A DNA stretch of 64,000 bases from Mycolicibacterium neworleansense (GTDB lineage: Bacteria; Actinomycetota; Actinomycetes; Mycobacteriales; Mycobacteriaceae): contig NZ_CWKH01000002.1 in NCBI RefSeq assembly GCF_001245615.1, forward strand, positions 62,001 through 126,000. Direction: 5' to 3'. A model generated the notes under the pieces. It did no database searches and was not told the origin of the DNA. It saw nothing but the letters and a program-made list of their open reading frames with translations. Both the position numbers and the translations under genes were made by a program. Shown here piece after piece: positions 55,606 through 63,036 of the stretch. The first letter of the stretch is position 1. Every line of letters starts with the position of its first letter.

Positions 55606-57819
55606 ATGTCGCAGCTCGAGGTTGATGAGGATCACGCGCTCGGGCATCTGCGCCTGACGGCACGGCTGAACACCTCCGCGCTCGACTCCCGTCGTGGGGT
55701 GGTCCGGCTGCACCCGGAGGCGATCGCCGCCCTGGGTATCCGCGAGTGGGACGCGGTGTCGCTGACCGGTTCCCGGACCACCGCCGCGGTCGTGGGCATT
55801 GCTCCCGGCGGCACGCCGACCGGAACCGCCCTGCTCGACGACGTCACACTGTCCAATGCCGGACTGCGTGAGACCGCGACGGTGATCGTGGCGCCGGTGA
55901 CGGTGTACGGCGCCAGGGCTGTCACGGTGAGCGGGTCCAAGCTGGCGACCGACTCGATTTCGTCGGCGACGCTGCGGCAGGCCCTGCTGGGCAAGGTTAT
56001 GACGGTCGGCGACACGGTGTCGCTGCTGCCCCGCGATCTCGGCCCGGGCACCTCGACGTCGGCGGCCACCGCCGCGCTGGCGTCGTCGGTGGGCATCACC
56101 TGGACCTCCGAGCTGCTGACGGTCACCGGGGTCGATCCCGCCGGGCCGGTGAGCATTCAACCGAATTCGGTGGTGTCGTGGGGATCTGGCCTCGAGCCGA
56201 GTACGTCGGATTCCACCGGCGCACATACCGTCAGCCCAGCGCGTACCGAGCCGGCGGTGAGCTTCGACGACCTCAAGGGCTCACACACCCAGGCCGGCAA
56301 GCTCACCGAGTGGCTCAAGCTGTCACTCGACGAACCCCAGCTCCTCGAAACCCTGGGTGCCACCCCGAATCTCGGCGTGCTGGTCACCGGCCCGGCCGGC
56401 GTGGGCAAGGCCACCATGGTGCGTACGGTGTGCGCCGAGCGGCGGTTGGTGGAACTCGACGGGCCGGAGGTGGGGGCGCTGGCCGCCGACGACCGGTTGC
56501 GCCGGGTGTCCGACGCCGTGGCGACCGTGCGCGACGGCGGCGGCGTGCTGCTGATCTCCGACGTCGACGCGCTGTTGCCGGCCACCGCGGCCGACCGTGC
56601 TCCGGAACCCGTCGCGGCCCTGATCATCGCCGAGCTGCGGGATGCCGTGGCCACCCGTGGCGTGGCGTTCATCGCGACGTCGGCCGTGCCCGTCGGGGTG
56701 GATCCGCGGCTACGGGCACCGGACCTGTGCGACCGCGAACTCGCCCTGACCCTGCCCGACGCGGCCACCCGCAAGGCGCTGCTGGAGGTGCTGCTGCGCG
56801 GCGTTCCGGCCGCCGAGTTGGATCTGAGCCAAATCGCGGACCGGACACCGGGTTTCGTGGTGGCCGATTTGGCTGCCCTGGTGCGCGAGGGCGCGTTGCG
56901 GGCAGCCTCGCGGGCCAGCGCCGACGGCAACGAGCCGGTGCTGTGGCAGGAGGACCTGACCGGGGCGCTGACCGTGATCCGTCCGCTGTCGAGGTCCGCG
57001 GCCGAAGAGGTGTCGGTCGGCTCGGTGACGCTCGACGACGTCGGTGACATGGTCGAGACCAAACAGGCACTCACCGAAGCGGTGTTGTGGCCGCTGCAGC
57101 ATCCGGACACCTTCCAGCGGCTCGGCGTTCAGCCGCCGCGTGGCGTGCTGCTGTACGGTCCGCCCGGTTGCGGCAAGACCTTCGTGGTGCGGGCCCTGGC
57201 CAGTTCTGGCAAGCTTTCCGTGCACGCCGTCAAAGGCGCTGAGCTCATGGACAAGTGGGTCGGCTCGTCGGAGAAGGCGGTGCGTGAGCTGTTCGCCCGG
57301 GCGAGGGATTCCGCGCCGTCACTGGTGTTCCTCGACGAGATCGACGCGTTGGCTCCGCGACGCGGGCAGAGCTTCGATTCCGGGGTGACCGACCGCGTGG
57401 TGGCCGCCCTGTTGACCGAACTCGATGGCATCGAACCGATGAACGACGTCGTCGTACTCGGTGCGACGAACCGTCCCGATCTCATCGACCCTGCACTGCT
57501 TCGGCCCGGCCGGCTGGAGAAGTTGGTGTTCGTCGAACCGCCGGATGCCGATGCGCGCCGCGAAATCCTGCGCACCTCAGGCAAATCCATCCCGCTGGCC
57601 GCCGATGTCGACCTCGACGCCCTGGCCACCGAGCTGGATGGCTACAGCGCGGCCGATTGTGTGGCCCTGCTGCGGGAGGCGGCGTTGACGGCGATGCGCC
57701 GGTCCATCGATGCCGCCGACGTCACCGCCGCTGACGTCGCCAAGGCCCGTGAGACCGTGCGGCCGTCGTTGGATGCCGAGCAGGTGGCATCGTTGCGGGA
57801 GTTCGCCGCCGGGCGCTGA
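55606..57819 (+). CDS. CDC48/p97-like double AAA+ ATPase (Rv0435c-like)
   Basis: 737 residues. N-terminal double-psi barrel (RLTARLNTSALDSRRGVVRLHPEAIAALGI), then two AAA modules. D1: Walker A GPAGVGKAT (~262), with a degenerate Walker B (LLISDVDALLP). D2: Walker A GPPGCGKTF (~518), Walker B LVFLDEIDALAPRRG (~576), sensor GATNRPDLID, and arginine-finger LLRPGRLEK. D1 looks catalytically weakened. ATG 55606 is 1 nt past pssA. Likely a protein unfoldase; partner unknown. Confidence 0.92.
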   Translation: MSQLEVDEDHALGHLRLTARLNTSALDSRRGVVRLHPEAIAALGIREWDAVSLTGSRTTAAVVGIAPGGTPTGTALLDDVTLSNAGLRETATVIVAPVTVYGARAVTVSGSKLATDSISSATLRQALLGKVMTVGDTVSLLPRDLGPGTSTSAATAALASSVGITWTSELLTVTGVDPAGPVSIQPNSVVSWGSGLEPSTSDSTGAHTVSPARTEPAVSFDDLKGSHTQAGKLTEWLKLSLDEPQLLETLGATPNLGVLVTGPAGVGKATMVRTVCAERRLVELDGPEVGALAADDRLRRVSDAVATVRDGGGVLLISDVDALLPATAADRAPEPVAALIIAELRDAVATRGVAFIATSAVPVGVDPRLRAPDLCDRELALTLPDAATRKALLEVLLRGVPAAELDLSQIADRTPGFVVADLAALVREGALRAASRASADGNEPVLWQEDLTGALTVIRPLSRSAAEEVSVGSVTLDDVGDMVETKQALTEAVLWPLQHPDTFQRLGVQPPRGVLLYGPPGCGKTFVVRALASSGKLSVHAVKGAELMDKWVGSSEKAVRELFARARDSAPSLVFLDEIDALAPRRGQSFDSGVTDRVVAALLTELDGIEPMNDVVVLGATNRPDLIDPALLRPGRLEKLVFVEPPDADARREILRTSGKSIPLAADVDLDALATELDGYSAADCVALLREAALTAMRRSIDAADVTAADVAKARETVRPSLDAEQVASLREFAAGR

Positions 57820-57843
57820 TTGGCTCAACTGGATGGGGGTTTT

Positions 57844-58584
57844 GTGGGTGGACTGAGAGCATTCTCTATGGCGATGCTCGGTCTCGTTGCTTTTGCGTGC
57901 GCAGCGTGGGCCGGACTGGCTGTGGTCCAAGGCCACTACCTGACGGCATTGATAGCTGTCGGTGCCACAGTTTTCTGGCTCGCACCACTACGCGTCTGGT
58001 GGATCATGCCTTCAGTCGTTGCACGGGCTGTCTGCGACGCTGAAGGGACGACCATCCGGGTCGACCGACGCGTAGACATCCTGCTGTTCATCGGCGTGCT
58101 GACCGGAGCTCTCGCTCTTGGCGCCGGTGGCGTACTGGGTGCCATGAACAAGCTTGATATCCCCTTACCCCCGGATATTGCCCCCATGTTCGCGATGGCA
58201 TTCATCGGACCGGCCTTGGTCTTTGTCGTCGCCCTGGTACTGACAGTCAAGCGTGGAGGGGTCGGATACATCCGCCTGACCGCGGAGGGCTTCAAATTCG
58301 TCGAGGCGTTCTCGACGGCGAGCGGTGAGTGGGCACAGGTCGTCGATGTCACCGACAAGGCACCCGAGGACATGCCGGCCAAGAACCCCGTGGCCATGGT
58401 GATGGCCGATGGTGACGTCAAGATGATCAAGGAGCCTGGGCTGTACTCCCGTGACGGACGGGCGATACTTCGGTTTGTCAGGTTCTACTGGCAGAACATC
58501 GATGACCGTGTTGAGCTAACCGACGGCCGAGCACTAGACCGACTTCGCGCCGTGCAGCTTGAGGAGGCCACCGACGCCGCCTGA
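57844..58584 (+). CDS. Four-TM membrane protein adjacent to Esp-like pair
   Basis: 246 residues from GTG 57844 (GGATGGGGG 5 nt upstream); TTG 57820 gives a longer form. TM helices at ~10-30, ~33-50, ~80-98 and ~115-135; the soluble C-terminus (GVGYIRLTAEGFKFVEAFSTASGEWAQVVDV) may be a PH-like fold. Base composition is lower in GC than the genes to its left. No family recognised with certainty. Possibly linked to the two candidate secretion substrates downstream. Confidence 0.7.
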   Translation: MGGLRAFSMAMLGLVAFACAAWAGLAVVQGHYLTALIAVGATVFWLAPLRVWWIMPSVVARAVCDAEGTTIRVDRRVDILLFIGVLTGALALGAGGVLGAMNKLDIPLPPDIAPMFAMAFIGPALVFVVALVLTVKRGGVGYIRLTAEGFKFVEAFSTASGEWAQVVDVTDKAPEDMPAKNPVAMVMADGDVKMIKEPGLYSRDGRAILRFVRFYWQNIDDRVELTDGRALDRLRAVQLEEATDAA

Positions 58585-58693
58585 CGTGGCCAGTAGGTGG
58601 CTAACGAACATCGCAATTATTGGTGCGTCGGCTACGCCCGGCTGATTGCTAGCCTTGGTCAGAAGGCCGACAGTGAGGGGAAGTACCACAGCG

Positions 58694-59425
58694 ATGGGCA
58701 CCTTTGTAGACGTCTACTCCTCGCTCAACTGGGCCAATGGGCTCATTCTCGACCACCCCTCCAGCATGGACACGCGGAACGGGAAAGACGGACACGTCGG
58801 ATGGGGCATGGCCGGCATCGGGTCCGATTTCGTCGGTCTGATGCAATCGATGGGTTCGCTGGGTAGCGCACGATTCGCCGGGGCCACCGCCACTCCGATC
58901 ATCCAGGCGGCACTGGTTGTAATGATGGGGATGGCGAACAGCTGCGGCTTCGGTGAACCCGACAAAGGTGGCTACTTTGACCAGGGAGCCAGCAAATTCG
59001 GTGAAGCGAAGAACAAGCTCGAAACCGCAGACCGCCCAGAGAGTTGGGAAGGCGACGCCGCCAATGCGTATGAGGTTCGCAACCGTGAACATGGCTGGCG
59101 GGCCGACAAGCTGAAGGCCGCCGACGAGGCGATCAGGGATGCCGTCAAGAGTCAGGCCGAACAGAATGGCGTCACGCGCAAGATGCTCGACCGTTGCCAA
59201 ACGACCCTTGGCCTCGCCATCGCCCCAGCAATCGCGATGAATGCGGTCCCAGGTTGGGGCCAAGCCGCCTCGCTGGCATTTCAAGCCGCCGCCGTCGCCG
59301 GTACTTTGCCTCTCGCCGAGTGGAGATTCCTCGACCTCATCAACAACTCCGCGCACAACGCCACCGTGATTCGGCGCGCCGGCGCCACCTACGACCAGGT
59401 CGCCGCCGAGGCCGAGGCCTGGTGA
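58694..59425 (+). CDS. EspA/EspE-like ESX secretion-associated protein
   Basis: 243 residues from ATG 58694 (AGGGGAAG upstream). A helical N-terminal region with RPESWEGDAANAYEVRNREH, the W-x-G turn (W118-x-G120) and following helix of EspA/EspE proteins, then hydrophobic LGLAIAPAIAMNAVPGWGQAASLAFQAAAVAGTLPLAEW. EspA family members (Rv3616c, Rv3864) are co-secreted through ESX-1. Paired with a small EspC/EspF-like gene 49 bp downstream. Outside any ESX core locus; secretion system used is unknown. Confidence 0.72.
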   Translation: MGTFVDVYSSLNWANGLILDHPSSMDTRNGKDGHVGWGMAGIGSDFVGLMQSMGSLGSARFAGATATPIIQAALVVMMGMANSCGFGEPDKGGYFDQGASKFGEAKNKLETADRPESWEGDAANAYEVRNREHGWRADKLKAADEAIRDAVKSQAEQNGVTRKMLDRCQTTLGLAIAPAIAMNAVPGWGQAASLAFQAAAVAGTLPLAEWRFLDLINNSAHNATVIRRAGATYDQVAAEAEAW

Positions 59426-59474
59426 GCAACAGCGTATTCCGGCAATTTTCCGGAGTTGGCGAAAGGACATCCAT

Positions 59475-59795
59475 GTGAGCGACGACTTGAAGGTCCTTGC
59501 AGAGCATCTGAACGACCGCGCGAAGACACAGCGCGAGGCTGCGGGAACATTCAGTGCCGCCGACGCGGTCACCGACGGTGCAACTCTCGCGGTGGCCCGG
59601 ACTCACGGCTTAGCTTGCTCAGTCGCAATAGCAGCACTCGGTGCAGCTCAAAATTCACGAACAGCTGCCACTCAGGCGATGAACAAGCTATCCAACGACC
59701 TTGCCGACAAGCTGGACAAGGGTGCCGCCGACTACAAGCGCACGGATCACCAGGAGCAAGGCAACCTCGACGGTCAGATGCGTCCGCCGCGCTAG
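59475..59795 (+). CDS. EspC/EspF-like small secretion-associated protein
   Basis: 106 residues from GTG 59475 (GAAAGGAC upstream). DUF2580-like pattern: LKVLAEHLNDRAKTQREAAGTF...VARTHGLACSVAIAALGAAQNSRTAATQAMNKLSNDLADKLDKGAADYKRTD. Ends with a Y-x3-D motif (Tyr87, Asp91) of the general type VII secretion signal. EspC/EspF (Rv3615c/Rv3865) are the small partners of EspA/EspE, matching this gene order. Overlaps the convergent SRPBCC gene by 4 bp. Confidence 0.72.
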   Translation: MSDDLKVLAEHLNDRAKTQREAAGTFSAADAVTDGATLAVARTHGLACSVAIAALGAAQNSRTAATQAMNKLSNDLADKLDKGAADYKRTDHQEQGNLDGQMRPPR

Positions 59796-60247
59796 CCTTC
59801 CGCCAGGGCCGCCAGCCGGTCGATCGAGCCCCGCAGCTTGTCCGCCGTGGTCGCGCGCGCACGCACCAGTCGCTTCTCATCGGTGAGCTGCGACCAGTCG
59901 TAGGTGTGGGTGACCAGGGTTCGGTTGTCGCCCAACGGTTCCAGCTCCCAGCGCCACAGGTGGCCGGGCGGTTCCTTCCCCACCTCCGACGGCCGCCACG
60001 CGATACGCCGGCCTTCTTCGAACGCCACGATGCGATTCTCGCGGTTGCCACCTTGCTTGATCGTCATGACGAACACGTCCCCGACCGCCCGCACCCGCTG
60101 GCCGGACGGCGCCTCGGCGAGATTCTCGTTGCCATCCCACCGCGGCTGCTGTGATGGGTCTGCGATCAGCTCGAAGATGGCCTCGGCCGGTGCGGCGATC
60201 TCTCGACTGGCTGCGACAACCCTTGAGGCTTCGGACTTGGTTTCCAC
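59792..60247 (-). CDS. SRPBCC (START-like) family protein
   Basis: 151 residues from GTG 60247, chosen because TATCCT (complement of 60255-60260) lies 7 nt upstream (leaderless). A GTG at 60319 extends the frame by 24 residues but falls inside an inverted repeat. RVVAASREIAAPAEAIFELIADPSQQPRWDGN and GHLWRWELEPLGDNRTLVTHTYDW give the helix-grip hydrophobic pocket. Ligand unknown. Confidence 0.8.
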   Translation of the reverse strand: METKSEASRVVAASREIAAPAEAIFELIADPSQQPRWDGNENLAEAPSGQRVRAVGDVFVMTIKQGGNRENRIVAFEEGRRIAWRPSEVGKEPPGHLWRWELEPLGDNRTLVTHTYDWSQLTDEKRLVRARATTADKLRGSIDRLAALAEG

Positions 60248-60314
60248 CTCCCTGAGGATACTCAGTCTCCTACGTCGCCGCGGAACGGCGAATTCGACCT
60301 CACCCTCCACAGCA

Positions 60315-60392
60315 GACACTGTGACAAGTGTGCAGCTCGTCGCGACGAAATGCTGAAATCACCTCAACAGACTGCACATTCGTCACAGTGTC
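60315..60392. repeat. 21-bp inverted repeat between TetR and SRPBCC genes
   Basis: Arms 60315-60335 and 60372-60392 are complementary at 19 of 21 positions, including GACACTGTGAC / GTCACAGTGTC without mismatch, with a 36-nt spacer. Each arm contains ACACT-N6-A(G/A)TGT, the form of a TetR operator. May be two oppositely oriented operators or a large hairpin ending the TetR transcript. Confidence 0.6.
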
Positions 60393-60427
60393 CGGCACAC
60401 CACATCAAGCCGAGCCCACAAACCGTT

Positions 60428-61009
60428 TTACCGAACCAACAGCTTCCGGATCGCATCAGCCAGGTCCTTCTCCATCCAGGCCGGCAACTCGGCGTCGTTG
60501 GCGTGCCGCCGCACCATGGCGTAGGGCAGGTCGACGACGGCGCGCGATATGGCGTCCATGGAGCGGGCGTCGTCATCGCCGACAATCGCCCGGGCCAGCT
60601 CGCGTAGCCGCTCGATGAGTGGCGCGTTCATCGCCGACAGCGTCGCGGTGAACTCCGCGTCGGGGGCGCCGTCGAGCAGGTCGCTGGGCCGGATGGTCAG
60701 CAGCAACCGGGCGTCTTCGGGGACCGCCCGGGCGAAGTCCACGGCCGCGACGCCCATCGCCACCGCCGCCTCGAGCGGAGAGTCGCCGGTCGCCGCCATC
60801 GCGCGGGATTGAAACCGTTCCAGGGCCCGCAACCAGGCCGCGGTCAGCACGCCATTGCGATTGCCGAACCGGTGATACAGCGTGCCCGCGGGGGCGCCGC
60901 TGACCTTGGCAATTGCCGCAACGCTTGCGGCCCTTGGACCTTCGGCGAGCACGAGTGCCCGCGTCGCATCCAAGATCGCATCGGTTTCATGCTTCCGCGG
61001 AGGCGCCAT
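60428..61009 (-). CDS. TetR/AcrR family regulator
   Basis: 193 residues. HTH: ASVAAIAKVSGAPAGTLYHRFGNRNGVLTAAW (residues ~28-59). A 21-bp gap separates it from the divergent SRPBCC gene, so overlapping promoters are likely. The inverted repeat at 60315-60392 lies downstream, before the other SRPBCC gene. Likely controls both flanking SRPBCC units. Confidence 0.87.
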   Translation of the reverse strand: MAPPRKHETDAILDATRALVLAEGPRAASVAAIAKVSGAPAGTLYHRFGNRNGVLTAAWLRALERFQSRAMAATGDSPLEAAVAMGVAAVDFARAVPEDARLLLTIRPSDLLDGAPDAEFTATLSAMNAPLIERLRELARAIVGDDDARSMDAISRAVVDLPYAMVRRHANDAELPAWMEKDLADAIRKLLVR

Positions 61010-61030
61010 GATCTAGTACAGTCCTTCTAT

Positions 61031-61420
61031 ATGGAACGTTTACCCTATATCGATGAGCATGCCATAACCGTCGACGCCGACGCTGCCACGACATGGGCCG
61101 CCGTCTTGCGCACACTGTGCAGCGACCCCGCCGAACCGCGGGCGCCTTTCGGATTCGCCATCGGCGAGTGCACGCCACGTCAACGCCTCGTCCTCAAAGG
61201 CCGCCACCCGTTCTCGATCTACAACTGGATCTTCGAACTGGACGATCTCGGCCCGCACCGCACCCGGGTCCGGTCACAGACCTGGGCAGCCTTCCCGGGC
61301 ATCCACGGAAAGATCTACCGCGCTCTGGTGATCAGCTCGGGCGCTCACACAGTGGCGGTGCGCCAGACACTCAAACGCATTGCGGGACAACTACGCCCGC
61401 GTCCGGATGTACTGGCGTGA
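61031..61420 (+). CDS. SRPBCC-like protein
   Basis: 129 residues from ATG 61031. PYIDEHAITVDADAATTWAAVLRTL..., APFGFAIGECTPRQRLVLKGRHPFSIYNWIFELDD, RVRSQTWAAFPG form the START-like fold. The next gene overlaps by GTGA and encodes a second protein of the same fold, so they may form a heterodimer. Divergent from TetR. Confidence 0.75.
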   Translation: MERLPYIDEHAITVDADAATTWAAVLRTLCSDPAEPRAPFGFAIGECTPRQRLVLKGRHPFSIYNWIFELDDLGPHRTRVRSQTWAAFPGIHGKIYRALVISSGAHTVAVRQTLKRIAGQLRPRPDVLA

Positions 61421-61911
61421 TCCTGAACTGGGGCGCCACGGCCCAGGAGCGCGACGCCCGCCTTCCATGCGACGCCGTCGCGCCGGCCGCCGCACTGTCC
61501 GCCGACCGCGCGATCAGCATCGAGGCACCACCGTCGACCGTGTTCGGCTGGCTCTGCCAGCTGCGCGTCGCGCCCTACAGTTACGACCTGATCGACAACT
61601 TCGGCCGCCGCAGCCCGCGTACCCGCGACCCGGCACTGACACATCTGGGCACCGGCCAACGCTTCATGCAGATTTTCACGCTGCACTCATTCGCCCAAGA
61701 CGAGCACGTGACACTGCAGTCCGGCCACGTCGCAGTCACCTATGCCGTCCGGGGCAGCGCAGGCGGCACCCGATTGCACGTACGGGTCCGGTTCGACGGT
61801 CCGCGACTCATCGGGTGGGCGCTAGCCCTGGGCGACGCGGTGATGATGCGGAAACAGCTGCTCACGTTGCGCGAACTGGCCGAGCGGGACGCCATCGGAA
61901 TTACATCTTGA
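61417..61911 (+). CDS. SRPBCC-like protein, second of pair
   Basis: 164 residues from GTG 61417, overlapping the previous stop by GTGA. SADRAISIEAPPSTVFGWLCQLRVAPYSYDLIDNFGRRSPR is a START-like N-terminus; VTYAVRGSAGGTRLHVRVRFDGP follows. Coupled to the first SRPBCC gene. Function unknown. Confidence 0.75.
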   Translation: MILNWGATAQERDARLPCDAVAPAAALSADRAISIEAPPSTVFGWLCQLRVAPYSYDLIDNFGRRSPRTRDPALTHLGTGQRFMQIFTLHSFAQDEHVTLQSGHVAVTYAVRGSAGGTRLHVRVRFDGPRLIGWALALGDAVMMRKQLLTLRELAERDAIGITS

Positions 61912-61955
61912 CGATGACAAGTTCCGGTGGGATAGTTCAACTAGTCACTGACTAG
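61908..61955 (+). promoter_or_regulatory. Promoter and operator of DUF1707 gene
   Basis: TTGACG (61908-61913), 17 bp, GATAGT (61931-61936), followed by a perfect 7+1+7 palindrome CTAGTCACTGACTAG (61941-61955) at the predicted transcription start. GGGAG precedes ATG 61972. The palindrome is likely an operator; the regulator is unknown. Confidence 0.7.
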
Positions 61956-61971
61956 ATTCACGGGAGTCCGT

Positions 61972-62421
61972 ATGGCCGACACCGCCTTACCCACCGTTGA
62001 AACCGCACGCGCCGGCGACCGGGAGCGTGAACGCACCGCCAACGACCTCGGCCAGGCCCTTACCCAGGGCTACCTGGGTATGCCCGAATACGAGGATCGG
62101 CTGCGGTCGGCGTTCCGGGCGCAGACCACCGACGAGCTGCACCGCCTCGTCGCCGACCTACCCGTCAACCGTCTGCGGCGTAACGATCCCCGACGCCACG
62201 CCGCCCAGCAGCGGGCCGCCCGCCTGAGCGTCAAGATCCACCTCGCCGCCTATGTCGCCGGCTGTCTCCTGATGCTCGGCATCTGGCTGGCCTTCGGGTT
62301 CGGCGGTGGCGGCTGGTACTTCTGGCCGGTCTGGCCGATCATGGGCTGGGGCATCGGCGTTGCGTCACATGCCATTCCGATCTGGGCTCACGGTTCGATG
62401 AGCCCGGCGCGGATCGCATAG
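61972..62421 (+). CDS. DUF1707 and 2TM-domain protein
   Basis: 149 residues. N-terminal DUF1707 (RAGDRERERTANDLGQALTQGYLGMPEYEDRLRSAFRAQTTDELHRLVADLP) and a C-terminal 2TM domain (IHLAAYVAGCLLMLGIWLAF... PVWPIMGWGIGVASHAIPIW). Widespread in actinobacteria; function unknown. Its end overlaps the convergent response-regulator gene by 34 bp. Confidence 0.85.
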   Translation: MADTALPTVETARAGDRERERTANDLGQALTQGYLGMPEYEDRLRSAFRAQTTDELHRLVADLPVNRLRRNDPRRHAAQQRAARLSVKIHLAAYVAGCLLMLGIWLAFGFGGGGWYFWPVWPIMGWGIGVASHAIPIWAHGSMSPARIA

Positions 62422-63035
62422 CGCGTCAGCGCCAGCCGGTCCCGCAGGCCCAGCTTTGCCAGGATGTTGGTCCGGTGCCGGTCCACTGTCTTGGCACTGA
62501 TGGTCAGGGTGGCAGCGATCTCGCGGGTCGAGTAGCCCTCGGCGATCAGCTTCAGCACCTCCTCCTCGCGCGGAGTGAGGATGGTGGCAGGCAACTCGCC
62601 GCCTTGACGTGACCGGTGCAGATAGTCACGGATCAGCGCCGTCACCGCCCCGGCGTACAGGAACGGCTCGCCGCGCATGGTCGCGCGGCAGGCCTCGAGC
62701 AGATCGCGGTCGGCCACGGACTTCAACACGTAGCCCGAAGCCCCGGCCTTGAGCGCCTCGAAGAAGTACTGCTCGTTGTCATACATCGACAGGATCAGGA
62801 TCCGCACGTTCGGGTGGCCCCGGTTGATCTCACGCGCGGCCTGCAACCCTGTCATCCGCGGCATCGCGATATCGAGGATCGCCAGGTCCACCGGCGTCGT
62901 TTCCAGCGCGGTCAGCGCCTCGTACCCGTCGGCCGCCTCGGCCACCACCTGCAGATCGGATTCGGCGTCGATGATCATCCGCAGTCCGCTGCGAACCAGG
63001 GCGTGATCGTCGGCGAGCAGGATCCGAGCGGCCAT
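62388..63035 (-). CDS. NarL/LuxR-type response regulator
   Basis: 215 residues. Receiver domain with phosphoacceptor Asp in LAILDIAMPRMTG (~residue 54), and a C-terminal LuxR HTH (LTPREEEVLKLIAEGYSTREIAATLTISAKTVDRHRTNIL). Coupled to the histidine kinase 1 nt upstream. Overlaps the DUF1707 gene tail-to-tail by 34 bp, so transcripts may interfere. Confidence 0.93.
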   Translation of the reverse strand: MAARILLADDHALVRSGLRMIIDAESDLQVVAEAADGYEALTALETTPVDLAILDIAMPRMTGLQAAREINRGHPNVRILILSMYDNEQYFFEALKAGASGYVLKSVADRDLLEACRATMRGEPFLYAGAVTALIRDYLHRSRQGGELPATILTPREEEVLKLIAEGYSTREIAATLTISAKTVDRHRTNILAKLGLRDRLALTRYAIRAGLIEP

Positions 63036-63036
63036 G

